This document shows positions 1 to 11,173 of a DNA stretch of 64,000 nt, piece by piece. This DNA is from Daphnia pulex (Eukaryota > Arthropoda > Branchiopoda > Diplostraca > Daphniidae): contig NC_060028.1 of NCBI RefSeq assembly GCF_021134715.1, forward strand, positions 1,262,501 through 1,326,500. Reading direction: 5' to 3'. How positions within the stretch are numbered: position 1 is the first letter of the stretch; each line of letters begins with the position of its first letter. Position numbers and translations under genes: made by a program. The notes beneath the pieces were generated by a model, which saw only the letters and a list, made by a program, of their open reading frames with translations, did no database searches and had not been told where the DNA came from.

Positions 1-1649
1 TAAAAAACAGCGCGTTTATCATTTCGATTTCAAGGATTCACGTCAGGCCTATAATTATTACTTGCTATAGCTTGAGATTTGTCCAACGTCGCCCAGTCTG
101 TTGGTGTGGGATGTTGGCAAGTCAACCCGACTTCGGTCATACCGTATGCCTGTATTATTATTTCGTCGTACGTATACATATAAAATTTATATGTCGATTA
201 TTTTAAAATAATTAATAAATATTTAATAATAAATTTAATAATCGATAATTAAATCATTTCAATTGCATCTGAAATTTGTTTTACATTGTTAAGGAAGAGC
301 AGGTTGGGCAGCTTGTCGAATATCTGGCGCTCGTACGCAGGATTAATGGACGATCCCGCGATGGAAACGGTCTTAACGCTCGACAAGTCGAATTTGTTCA
401 AATGCGGATGCTTGCAAAGCCAAGCGATGTGAGCCGGAAACAAGCTTATTGCCACCGGCTTTCACAGATAAATAGAACGGATCATAAGAACAGTTTGAAT
501 ATTTTTTAAATAGGATTTTTATTATCCACCTTGAATTGCTGAATGGCAGAGAGTAAATTGTCTTCACTAAAATCCGACAAGCAGTAGATGTCACGACACC
601 CCAGTGTCATCCCTAGCAGCAGTGATAGTCCATAAGTGTTGTTCATTGGATTAACAAAAAGAAATTTGGTGCCAACTTGATTATCCGACGGTCTATGTTA
701 TCGCCGAAAGATAAATGAGACTGGGAGATTAAATAAAAATTCAATTGGAAAATTGTGAACAACTCACTTAAAACGTGATAACGATCCAACGACTGTTTTA
801 TGTGGCATAACGACGCATTTGGCCAATCCCGTTGTCCCACTGGTGTAAGCAAGCCAGGCCATAGAACTCATGTCGACATCATCCAGATTTTCAGGACATT
901 CTTTCAATAAATGAATAAGAAGTTTTTAAAATTCGCCTTTAAAACGTTAGGATTTGTTTGTACCATCTCCGGGGTCTTTTAGCAACTCGTTAAATTGGGT
1001 ACAGCCAGTCACGGGTTCATCTCCGATTACAAACACTTCTCGTACAAAATCCAGTCCTTTGACAACGTCAACGATCCGACCAGCTCTGGCGTAATCGGTT
1101 AGTACAAACTTGTTGCCAATCTCTCTCATGCGATGATCAATGGCATCTTTGATTGTCAAATATAAAAACGAAGCATAAAATAAAATTGCACATTATGCTA
1201 TAAAATCATTATAGGCGATTTGATTACCGTGAGACAGGTTCACGCTGAGACAGGCTTGAGAGCCCCCGGCTCGCCAAACGGCCAGTGATACCAAAGGAAT
1301 TTCAATAAAGTTGGAACCAATCACAACTAACTTGTCACCCGTCTGGAAGCCTCTCTTGCGCAGCCCGGATGCCACTGATCTCATGCTCTGGAACAATTGA
1401 TGGTAAGTCATCGATTTACCTGTCGAAACATCCGTCTAAATAAATTCAAAGTAAATAATATTACTTCAAATTGGCGATTAATTATTTTTAAAGGTAGAAA
1501 ACCGCTTAACTTACTAGCCATTTTGAATTGCCGTGGGCTTCAACATTTTTTCGAATTGACGTTTCGATAAAAATACCAAGAGGGACATTGGGAATTTGGA
1601 ATTCACCTGAACTTCCCTCACCGATGAGCTCGTTGTCGATGATCGGCAT
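1..1649 (-). CDS. AMP-binding acyl-CoA ligase (4CL/luciferase-like), partial at the left edge
   Basis: Seven minus-strand exons fit one adenylate-forming enzyme: 1515-1649, 1228-1435, 964-1146, 768-900, 530-692, 285-458 and 149 to the window edge. The start ATG is at 1649. All junctions are GT-AG and keep phase through exon 6. Exon 4 has the P-loop signature YTSGTTGLAKCV, where most relatives have Gly in place of Cys. Exon 7 has the AYGMTE motif. Enzymes of this class activate carboxylic acids as acyl-AMP and then transfer them to CoA (4CL, acyl-CoA synthetases) or oxidise them (beetle luciferases); the substrate cannot be told here. In exon 7 the conserved GDVGQIS block lies in a different frame from AYGMTE, so a one-base frameshift or a missed splice is possible. 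No signal peptide is seen. The AMP-binding identity is firm; an intact product is not. Confidence 0.8.
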
Positions 1650-2330
1650 CTTCAATGTTCAAAGACTCGTTAAAGACTAACACAAGCCATCTAACATTGC
1701 GCTCCACAAATCCATAACCCGGAAATACGCACAGATAAGCTATAAATAGCAGCAACAATAAATCTTTTAATCACAGGAATTTATTCTTAAGGTTGTAGTA
1801 TTTTCATTCGAAAATCTCCATACAATGCTGTATAGATCAACGTGAGAAGGGAAAGGGGAGAGAGTGAAAAATAATCTCCAATGATGATTGATGAAACACG
1901 CTGCTTTGTTGTAACCGAACTCGAACCTCAATGTATATAAATCATTTAACAATGAGCGCTAAGATTTCTAGTTATGAATAAAACTGCTTTTCAATTATTC
2001 ATTGTGGTTGAAAGTTAATAAGTCAAAATAAAAAACAAACAAATAGTCTACTCTGCAAGTGCTATAGTCAGCAATAGTTCATCTAATTTCATTATTTAAC
2101 TGGGCGATTTCAAAGTTAGTGTGTTATAAAATACTGTGAAGCGCAAATGGAAAGAAAATTTATTTATAGCCTACCGACATTTGAAAAAAAAATAATTTGT
2201 GTAAAGTCACGTTCGTTCACGATAATAATAATGTGGAATACAACAAATAGTCAACAGAAATAATATCAACCCGCTGCTGAGAGATGAAAAGAGATGGCCT
2301 TCATTACGTTTGTCACCTGATAAGCGACAT
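1650..2330. other. Intergenic spacer
   Basis: This AT-rich stretch lies between the 5' end of the AMP-binding gene and the 3' end of the next minus-strand gene. I see no convincing exon, RNA gene or repeat. It should carry the promoter of the former and the polyadenylation region of the latter, but I could not pick out a clear TATA box. Confidence 0.5.
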
Positions 2331-4682
2331 TCATACAGAATAATGCTCAAATCCGTTGTCAGAATCCTCGTCAGGATCGTAGTATTCCTCAATTATATTA
2401 ACATAATTTCTAGACTTGAATTGAACAGCCAAAACTTCCTCCTCCTCATCGTCGTCCGATCTTTTCCCAACTTGCGTATCAACCGACGGATTAATTCCTT
2501 CCGCCGTAATAGCTGGAGCATCCGGCTGCTGTAGAACCGCATCCGCTTTTCTCTCTAGTTCGGAATTAGTCTGAATAAGACCTAAAAGAGAAAGTAAACC
2601 AACACTCGGATGATCGTTCGGGATCCTATTATCTGGTAACAACGGTTCCTCATCCGGCATTTCCGGCTTCTTATTCATTTCTCCAGCCATTTCAAAATGG
2701 CCGTCGTGTAAAATTTGGGACTCGACAATTTCACTGAATTCACTCCGGCCGATGCAAGTGACGGCTGCCACCCGGAATTCCAGCACTCTCGATCGATCGT
2801 AAAACAAGTTGACGGCCATTTGAGATTCGCCCGCTTTGCTGGTCGTCTTCTGCAGCCAACAATCGGTCCAGAAACTGTCCTTGAGTCGATACTGGACCAC
2901 AAAGTGGTAGGGAATGCCCGTCAGGTCTTGGTAGTCCCATTTTAATAGTCCGGAGATCGAAGTCGGACTGTTACTATTTCCAGCTTCAGTGCTGGACAAG
3001 GTTTTATAATTCACATTGGTGGGCGGGCCAGGCAATTGACTTAGTGTGTCGCTCAAAAGATTTTCAGACTCGTAGACGGAATAATGCCACCGGAAATCCT
3101 GTCCAGCATCATCGCAGTTGGATGTAATGAAGAACTGCACTTGGCTCTTGTCGTCTTGATTTCTTCTCACGTAATCGGCCATCCGGCGGATTTCATCCAC
3201 CACCAGCTTCCGCTTACGTTCGACCATGTACCAGCAAGGAATGTTGTAATAGGCCATCATTTGCTCCTCATCGGCGACGGCCACTAATTTAACCGAAGCT
3301 TCCACGTAATTCCGCATCGCATCCAGTCTCTCGTTCGTCTTCTCATCCAGCGGCGGAATATTCAACACTAATGAAAATTTCTTGTCAAACGTGTCGGCCA
3401 GGGCTTTTTTCAAATGTTTCCTGCCGGGCAAGAAGCTGATCCCGGACAAATTGGCCATTTTCTCGGTCATCTCCCATTCCACTTGCTTGTCGTTCAACCA
3501 GCGTTTCAACTGGCCAAGTCTAAACACTGGGTGAGTGTTACAAATGTCGATGATCCTCACAATTTCATCGTCGTCGTCGATAGTTCGACGGGCCTCCAGT
3601 ATGGCGTGTTTGATGCTCTTCTTCATCAGTTCCTGGTATTTCCTGACGGCCATCCGGAACTGCCTCAGGGATTTCTTATTCGAAACGAAACGATTGGCGT
3701 TCATCCTGGAAAGAATCCTCCTCACTTCAAACAGGTGGAAATAAAACTGGACAATCAATTTCGATTCCGTGTCGTAATAATAATCGAACAATTCGTCGGG
3801 GAAACTGTTGAAAGGATCGACGATGATTCGGATGGGACAGACGATAGCGGCGATGGGGAAGTCGTCGGTTTGGCCGGCCAGGATTTTCGACCACATTTGA
3901 TAGACGTCAAAGACGCCGTACTTGCGTTGGCAGCGCTTCTGGTTATCAGCGTAGAGACGACATTTAATTTGATTGAATTGATGGATCTCTTCTTTGTCGA
4001 ACTGCTGCCGGAAATCATCCGGATCCTGGCCATCTTTCAGCCCGTCGACAAACTGGGCCGCCAATTCGGATAATTTCTCTTCTTCTTCTTTCCGGGTGTC
4101 ATCTTGGTCGTCGTCGAGATCCTTGGCGATGACGCAATAGGATTCGAACCCGTAAACGAGTCCCACCACGACGTGAGTGGCATCCGACGACTGGATGAAT
4201 TTCCGGATTTCCTTCTCGTCACTGGGGAAGTGAGGGCCTTCATTTCTGACGAATATCGACATGTCTAAAAAGATTTTGCCCGTCTGGAGCCGGCAAATTA
4301 TTGTCCCGGTGGCTTCCGTCACCTTCCATCGCTCGTTTAAGTAAAGACTGGATCCGCAATACTCGTCGATCAGATCCCCGACGACGCTAGCCTGCGAATG
4401 CTCGTCTAAATTCATGTGCTCCAATTTGTTGTACGATTTCGAATGATTGAATTCCAATAGGTATTCCTCTATCTTTCGATTGGGCCAGCATTTGCCCTCC
4501 AGCTGATTTCCTAAATATAAAAGATTCGTCAAATAAAATCGAGGTTATATTTTAATAAACATTTTACCTTTGACTACGCGGTCGTTGCGGTAATTGTAAA
4601 AGTCACCCAGTTGAATATCATTTCGTCCCAGCATTGAAATCCTGGTGTAGTGACTTTCGATTATTCCTTCAGCAGCCTCCAT
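2331..4682 (-). CDS. Stonustoxin-superfamily-like protein with a fibronectin III domain
   Basis: Two exons, 4568-4682 and 2331-4510, are joined by a 57-bp GT-AG intron and encode about 764 residues. The start at 4682 is chosen because residues 1-38 (MEAAEGIIESHYTRISMLGR onward) read straight into the big exon. The N-terminus (a short LGR block followed by 'L-G-D-F-Y-x-x-R-N-D') and the later 'ATHVVVGLVYG' block near residue 170 match the scaffold of the stonustoxin/verrucotoxin-like superfamily. That superfamily is widespread in non-venomous animals, so nothing here says this protein is a toxin. A fibronectin III-like domain lies at about 535-637. It is followed by a 127-residue acidic disordered tail. 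No signal peptide and no SPRY domain are seen, which suggests a cytosolic role. The function is unknown. The FN3 call is firmer than the superfamily call. Confidence 0.7.
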
Positions 4683-5335
4683 AGCAATATATATCACTCG
4701 AAAACCTTATTCACTTAAATCAAGGCTAAAACACGAAACACAAGTGTCGGTGACGAACGGCAAACATCAACTGATATGAAGCCCAACCTTCCCATGTCCT
4801 CGACTGTTTCTCATTTTTGTTATTGTATAGGCAACGCCTTTCTTCCAAGTAAAAATTAATTAGACGAATGCAACGTTTGACTGTCATATTTTTTTTTGTT
4901 ATTTGGCCTTCAGGACTTTTTCTTGTTGAAATCCCACCAGCCCCAGCGAACGCCCACAATTTCCAAGGTTCCGAGTATATACTTTCCTAGCGGAATCGTA
5001 TTCTGTATTACCAAGAACTCGAATATTTAATTTCCATTTAAAAAATAAAATTAAACTAGCGGCTTATTCACAAAACACACATCTCCTTTCGGCTAATTGG
5101 TCACCGAGAACTTGATCGAATCGATAAGACAGCTGATCGACAGGGATCAGTCATTTACATTTCGTCTTTTATTTATTTCATCAAACATATGTTACGGTTA
5201 AAAATGATTGAATAACATGTGAAAAAGGTTTTTGAATCGAAATTCATACCAGTATCTCAAATAAAGTCACGTTTTATATTTGATTGGCCATAAAAACCAA
5301 ATTTTATGTCACATGCCAAACGATTGCCACCGAGT
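4683..5335. other. Divergent intergenic region
   Basis: This spacer separates the minus-strand FN3 gene from the plus-strand R-SNARE gene and must carry both 5' flanks. It is AT-rich with no recognisable coding exon. A minus-strand open frame at 4726-4959 has no family resemblance and is most likely 5' leader or chance. Confidence 0.45.
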
Positions 5336-5396
5336 CAATGTTATATAACAGTGCGCCCACAAACAGAATTAAGCGGAGTTAACTTGTTCTACCAAA
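5336..5396 (+). promoter_or_regulatory. TATA promoter and leader of the R-SNARE gene
   Basis: A TATA-type box (GTTATATAACAG) at about 5339-5350 lies some 50 bp upstream of the R-SNARE start codon at 5397. The spacing fits a short 5' leader. The same TATA context precedes both intact peroxidase genes. Confidence 0.5.
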
Positions 5397-5693
5397 ATGT
5401 CAGCATTGATGAAAAGTAACGGAATGAAATCCCAGTTGGATCAAGTAAATGCCCAAGTGGATGACGTGCTCAACGTTATGAGAGAAAATACCAAGAAGAT
5501 CTTAGAACGTGGCCACCGGCTCGATGAGCTATTCGAGCGGGCTGAAAGGCTAGAACAACAAGCGACCATATTCGTCAAGTCAGCAACCCACATCAAGAAA
5601 AAGGCCAAGATCAGGGCTGCTAAATGGACCTTGATCTTGGCCGGATTTGTCGTCATCTTTATAGCTGTTATCAGTGCCCTGCTGTTCGGTTGA
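5397..5693 (+). CDS. R-SNARE, synaptobrevin/VAMP-like
   Basis: One uninterrupted exon encodes 98 residues with the layout of a vesicle R-SNARE: a short N-terminus, a heptad-repeat SNARE motif at about 12-70, a basic juxtamembrane stretch (KKKAKIRAAK) and one C-terminal membrane anchor at about 77-97. The ionic zero-layer arginine is R38 in ILERGH, matching the ER of VAMP family members. Proteins of this type pair with Q-SNAREs to drive fusion of secretory or endosomal vesicles. There is no Longin domain, so it is a brevin. The lack of introns, among multi-exon neighbours, suggests a retrocopy that kept an open frame. The promoter just upstream argues that it is expressed. Assignment to a particular VAMP subtype is not possible. 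Confidence 0.88.
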   Translation: MSALMKSNGMKSQLDQVNAQVDDVLNVMRENTKKILERGHRLDELFERAERLEQQATIFVKSATHIKKKAKIRAAKWTLILAGFVVIFIAVISALLFG

Positions 5694-5869
5694 GTGATGG
5701 TTAAGAGCTGGTGATCTGACTGTTTAAAATGTCGTAATACAAGTCGAATATTCTCAAATAATTTTTCCAAATTGTCATTTGTATTTATTTCATAAGGTAT
5801 ATAGGAGCTAGCGCTATAATAATTTTTTGTTTGTTTGATCGACACGAACCCGGAGTTCAAATAATAACG

Positions 5870-6245
5870 AACCGGATTATTTGAGTCAAATAAGCAACAC
5901 CTGTAGACTAACCTGTTCCATCCCTACTAAAACATACTTTTTGCATGGCGGCTCTGTTTGGTCGCTTGACGTCATTCTCATTGCGTTTCAGCTTTTCTAT
6001 CCAATCCGAGAGGGACCTAGTATTATAGGAAATAGAATTGAACAGCTAATCAAACATTTGTTTTGTTTACTCTGTGAATTGTATTGGCGGGATTCGACAG
6101 ATGTTTATTAATTATTATGCGCCATATTGGTATCGAACATGTGTGGCCTATATGGCCACATTTGTAGAAGAAACGTCATAGCTATATAACATCGAGGTGA
6201 AAATAATTCACCAGTCAACTAGCTATCTCTAATTGTAATGCAAGC
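5870..6245 (+). promoter_or_regulatory. Promoter of peroxidase gene 1
   Basis: About 330 bp upstream of the first peroxidase is alignable with the flank of the second (26240-26600). Shared blocks include 'TTATTTGAGT', 'ACACCTGT', 'GGACGTCATTC / TTGACGTCATTC' near 5968, 'TTTACT.TGTGAATT' and 'GGGATTCGACA'. A TATA box (GCTATATAAC) at about 6180-6189 is followed some 25-30 bp later by the initiator-like ACCAGTCAAC. The GACGTCA core resembles a CRE/ATF site. The sequence similarity is direct; the factor assignment is inference. Confidence 0.6.
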
Positions 6246-9200
6246 ATGACTGATTATCCTAACATTTGCTTCGTTGCGCTATTCCTCGTCATTTGCGTAT
6301 GCCCACTGGTAAGAAAATTAACAAAATTAGTTAACTTTGATATTTTATTCAAAATAAAAAATTCACATAGTTGCATACGGAAGAAGTAGCTATCGCCGAA
6401 AAAGAATTCCAGGAAGCTTTACGGGTCGGCCAAGAGTACGTAACCAAATGGGAGCAACTGGAAGCCCAGATATTGGAAGTTGATCGCAATGGAAGCGAAC
6501 ATCATGGCACAAGTAGAGCCGATGAAAAGTATCACTCGCGTCGTTTCAATCCGCAGCGATACAACCCGGAAGCGATGGCCCAGTCAAAAGAAGCCGCTGT
6601 CTATCTGGTGGCTCGGCAGTACCTTAGCGACAAGTGAAAATTAAATCTACCATTTGAGAAAATTCCGGTAAAAATATATTTAAATTCATCTCAGGTTGGG
6701 AATCCCAGCCGAGAAGATTGGAGATTTTGAACGGTCGTCTACTTTTCGAAACGATGGCAGTGACAGGCAAATTTGCGACTTTAACTCCAAGTTTCGCACT
6801 TTTGATGGGACGTGTAACAACGTCGGAGTTCCATCGTTCGGGAAATCGGGTACCATTTTTAACCGACTCGTTTTCAACCCGAGCGAAGGATACGATGACG
6901 GTGAGATCAAATAATTTTTATCTTGTCTGTGGACTGTGGTAGGGGGCCTAATGTAATTGTTGAGACGAATTATATTTAATACTCAAAATATTAGTTCAAA
7001 CGTGGATGAGAAAACCGCTTTTATCGTTTATGCGGTTTAGATTAAGGCAAGGGGTCGATTTTTAGAAAGAACAGTGTCGTCTGCTTTGGTCTTTGTTGTT
7101 ACAAAATACAAATCGAGACGAGTTTAAGGATAAGAAGCAAAAGATGAGATTCGAAATTAAAGATGAGATGAAGGTAAAATTCAATTTAAAATGATGAAAT
7201 GTATTACTAAGTTCTTTTTAATGTTTCAAGTCAATCTGGAAAAGCAATGCTGTTGTGTTCAAAAACATCTTGGTGATCACATTTCCTATTATTGCTCTTT
7301 TTGCTTTTAGAGATTCAAATTACATTTTTGGAACTATAAATCTCTTAATAATCTAAGTTATGAAAACAAAGCACATAAGTTATTGTCACTAAATCATTTC
7401 AGTGTTGTTCGTGCAGAAAAACTCACAAGTTAATGTAGTTAAGTGTCTCGTGCTTAGAAATGGTAAACATTAAAATTTTCATATCCTTGGAAGTTTTCTT
7501 GAACTCTTTTAGTTCTGCAGCATGGTATAAAAGGTTGACCTCAACCAGCAGAATCGATCACTGTAGTTTCAACTTTGCAGATGTATCATTGTTTATTGTC
7601 AGTTTAAACGTTTTTATTTTCTTGGAGGAACAACAGTGAAATGATTTGCCAAGAGGTTAAAGGGACCTGCTGTCACACTGACCCTTCCTCATTGAGATTA
7701 TATTTCTCTCACTTGCAAGTTATTACATACAGTACATGCTTTCAAATGTCAAAGGTGTGGCGACTATTCGAAGGAGCAAATTAACGCGTAGTCCGTTGCC
7801 CAGCGCCCGTCTCGTCTCCACTACAGTTTTGAACAACAAAAGTTTTTCCCGTCTTGACGTCTCCCTTCTGACGATGCAATGGGGACAATTCCTCGATCAC
7901 GACCTGACTTCGACCCCGACTTTCACCAAAAGTTAGTAGCTAAATACTATGACTTATTGCGACTGTGTTGTTATTACATGGCATGTTATTTTGAAATTTC
8001 GGGTGGAATAAGGTGATGGTTCCGCATTTCTGTGCTGTTCGGCTGAACAAACTGGCGTCAATGTGGCACCTCCTCACCCCGAATGTTTCCCCATTGCCAT
8101 CCCCAGAAACGATCCTGTTTTCAATCCGTTGGGTAACGGTCAAGTGACGTGCATGAATTTCATTCGCTCGACATTTGGAAATAATTTGGACGGATCTGTT
8201 CCCCGAATGCGATCACAGGTAAAATTCTTCATCTAGCGCATTAATTTTCAGTGTGTTATGTTATTTTGTCATCAAATAGATCAACGCTTTAACACACTGG
8301 ATCGATGGCTCGAACGTTTACGGAAGTACAGCCGCAAAAGCCAGGTCCCTGCGAGATCCCACATCTGGTAGAGGCCGGATGAGGACATTCATCAGCAATT
8401 TAGGTCGTCAAATGTTGCCTCTGGGCAACTGCTCAACTCGTTGTTTTGATGCGGGTAGGTTACCTTATTTATAAGGAAAACAAAACAACAAAAAAAAATC
8501 TTCGCGTGACATATAGTTTCAGGAATGACGTAGACTTATAAAACCGTAATAATTTATTTGACCTGTTAGGCGACAGCAGAGTGAACGAACAGCCGCTACT
8601 CACAGTCATGCACACCCTATGGCTTCGCGAGCACAACCGCATCGCTGAAAACTTGTGTAGAATTTTTCCAAGACAGACGGATGAGTTTTACTTTCAGCAC
8701 GCTCGGCGAATCGTTATCGCTGAAATGCAACACATCATTTACAATGAATACTTACCCGTCATAATTGGTGCAACATTTGTTCTACATATTTAGATGTATT
8801 ATTTGATGCACACCAATTTTAATGTGGGCTTTGTTTTGTGATTAGGTCCCAAGATGGCTGCCAAAGTTAATTCTGAAAGTGGCTATTCAAATACTCTGAA
8901 TCCGGCCGTGTTTGCAGAGTTTTCTACTGCCGCCTTCCGCATGGGTCACTCTCAGCTGAGAAGCTTTATACGGTATTTCCTTATCAAACTAAACCTTTTA
9001 TTTTTTTTTCCGACTTTACTACACATATTTAACGTTTGAAATTTCAAATTTGACCAGACTGTTCGAGAGAGACGGGCGGGACAGTAGAGAGAGTTATCAA
9101 CTCTCAGATTCGTTCGATGACCCCTCTCGGCTCTTAAGTTCCAACTTCATGGACAATGCTCTCCGGGGACTTCTTCAAGTACCTGCCGAAGAAGTGGACA

Positions 9201-10203
9201 GCTTTTTTGCATTCGACATTACCAGTCAACTTTTCAAGTATATCAAATTATAGAAGAACTTATTCAGCTCCTTTTAATGTTTATAATGGGGTTTGCTTCG
9301 TCCAGGCCAAAAGGGGCAACACTCGGGCTGGATCTGACAGCTCTCAACATTCAACGTGGAAGAGATCACGGCCTGCCAACATACGGTAAAATGTTAACAT
9401 TCTTCGGACAGCCTTTCCCATCTAGATTCGACCAACTGCTTCCGTTAATACCGCAGCAAGTGAGGATCAATTTTCAACTATTTTTCGCATTCTTAGTTTA
9501 AATGATTTGAAACAGCGGGACTTTTTATCAATTCCTTTGTAATATTTTGTATTATTGTTTGTATAAGGTCGTCAACGCAATGAAATCAGTGTACGAATCG
9601 GTACAAGACATTGACCTGTTTATTGGCGGAGTGACCGAATATCCAATGCCCGACGCTGTGCTCGGCCCCACATTTGCCAATATCTTCGCATATCAATTTT
9701 CGAATCTGAGGCGGAGTGATCGTTTCTTTTACAAATTCAATGTCGATCAACCCACCGGTTTCAGATCAGGTGATGAAATACCCCAAAAAATTGCTCACTA
9801 ATCTTTGATAGTCTTTTTCAGTATTCCTGCTACACATTTCTGACCATACGTTTTTGGTTTTTCATTATTTTTATCAGGTCAACTGGCAGAAATTCAAAAA
9901 GTTTCTTTGGCGCGAATTATCTGCGACAACAGTGATGGCACCATAGGTCAAATCCCACCCAAAGCTTTCCGCACTCCCCACGAGTACGCATTTTTTTTAA
10001 TTGAATTAATTTTATTGAAGAGGCTTAATTTTTTTTAAATAATTAACCTATCACTTGATCTTCAATTTCACTCAACCAAAATGTCTTCACGCAGCTTACT
10101 GATGCTTGCATTTCATTTCTCCGTTTTTCTCAGATTATACAACAGATTTGCACCGTGCAGCAGCATTCCAGGCATCGACTTCACCAAGATGTTTCCGCTA
10201 TAA
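6246..10203 (+). CDS. Secreted animal haem peroxidase, copy 1
   Basis: Thirteen exons: 6246-6308, 6371-6633, 6695-6900, 7755-7931, 8013-8218, 8280-8454, 8570-8767, 8846-8972, 9058-9237, 9306-9459, 9568-9769, 9878-9983 and 10134-10203. They give 708 residues in one frame with GT-AG introns. Exon 1 encodes a signal peptide ([12 protein letters not shown]), so the product is extracellular. Animal peroxidase landmarks are all present: distal QWGQFLDHD with His226, Ca-binding loop T-x-W-x-D-x-S at 310-316, catalytic Arg367 and haem-linking Glu370 in GDSRVNEQ, proximal His464 in FRMGH, and Asn546 in [11 protein letters not shown]. Such enzymes use H2O2 to oxidise halides or tyrosines, in cuticle or eggshell hardening or in defence. 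Closest in design are chorion peroxidase and peroxinectin. Compared with copy 2 it lacks one 40-bp exon after exon 1. Intron 3 (854 bp) is unusually long and holds nothing I recognise. Confidence 0.93.
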
Positions 10204-10594
10204 ATATTGAAAGAACCGCAATGACGGGCTTTTCCTACACTGTTTGGTTTGATATTATTTAGTTTATTAATATCTGAAGGTGGAGGATGCATGGGGTACG
10301 GTGTTGGCAGAAAGAAAAACGTATACCAATAAATCAATCAAATTGCTATGATTATTCAACACAATTTGGTCATGAAAAAAGAAAGATGAAGTTATTACTT
10401 TAAAAAATAACGAATTAGAAGGTAGCACAAGTTGTTATGCTGTTTGCATTTCCTCCCTTAAACTACGGTATACTTAAAAGAATAGTAAAATACTAAAGTG
10501 CGCAGTTCGAGTAATATGCCCAGGGAAAACTAAACTGAACAACCAAGTCGCATCTGCCCCAACAAACTGAAATGACAAGTTTTTTACGCATTTG

Positions 10595-11173
10595 CAGATT
10601 GCACTATCCGAATGCATCCCCGTTGCCATTCCGAGAAATGAACCTGTTTTCAATAGCGCACATTTTTATGGGTCAATGCCGAATGTCCTTTCTGTCGAGT
10701 ACCTTTTTTTGCCGCTGTTAAAAATAACCGAATGATTAGAAATTAAAATTGAAACAGCTCTGCCCTTGAAAACCAAATTCGACGCCCAGTCTTTTATCAC
10801 AAAGCTCACGGAGGATACCGAGGTTACGCAGGTTACGGACGAGGAAACTCAAGTGGCTGTAGACAGCATAGATTTGGAGGTAAGTAAATATCCGAGTCCT
10901 ATGAAGTGTTCAATTCTGAAAAGTGAACTCAGTGAATTAAATGTCGAAATTGATAATTATTCTATTCCACTGTGCAAAAATTCCAGGTTTTGGAAAGTCA
11001 CCCAGTTTTAGAAATGATGGCAGCGACAGGCAAGTTCATAATACGGTATTTCCTTATCAAACCAAACCTTTTATTTTTTCGACTCTTACTGCTCATATTT
11101 AACGGTTCAAATTTGATCAGACTGTTCAAGAGAGACGGACGGGACAGTAAGAGAGAGTTACCAACTCTCGAAT
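10595..11173 (+). pseudogene. Jumbled peroxidase exon relics
   Basis: Three pieces of the peroxidase gene lie here out of context. At 10600-10660 is the 'CCGTTGCCATTCC..AAATGAACCTGTTTTCAAT' segment of exon 5. At 10985-11035 is the 'GAAATGATGGCAGCGACAGGCAA' segment of exon 3. At 11040-11173 is the end of exon 8, its intron and the start of exon 9, very like 8965-9110. The intron came along, so this arose by genomic duplication and rearrangement, not by retrocopying. No open frame spans it. An unrelated open stretch at 10757-10879, flanked by AG and GTAAGT, could be an exon of something else but resembles nothing I know. Confidence 0.75.

Noticed and set aside
3414-4073. A 219-codon plus-strand frame
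   Set aside because: It lies wholly opposite the large exon of the FN3 gene and has no motif; the minus-strand frame is far longer and domain-bearing.
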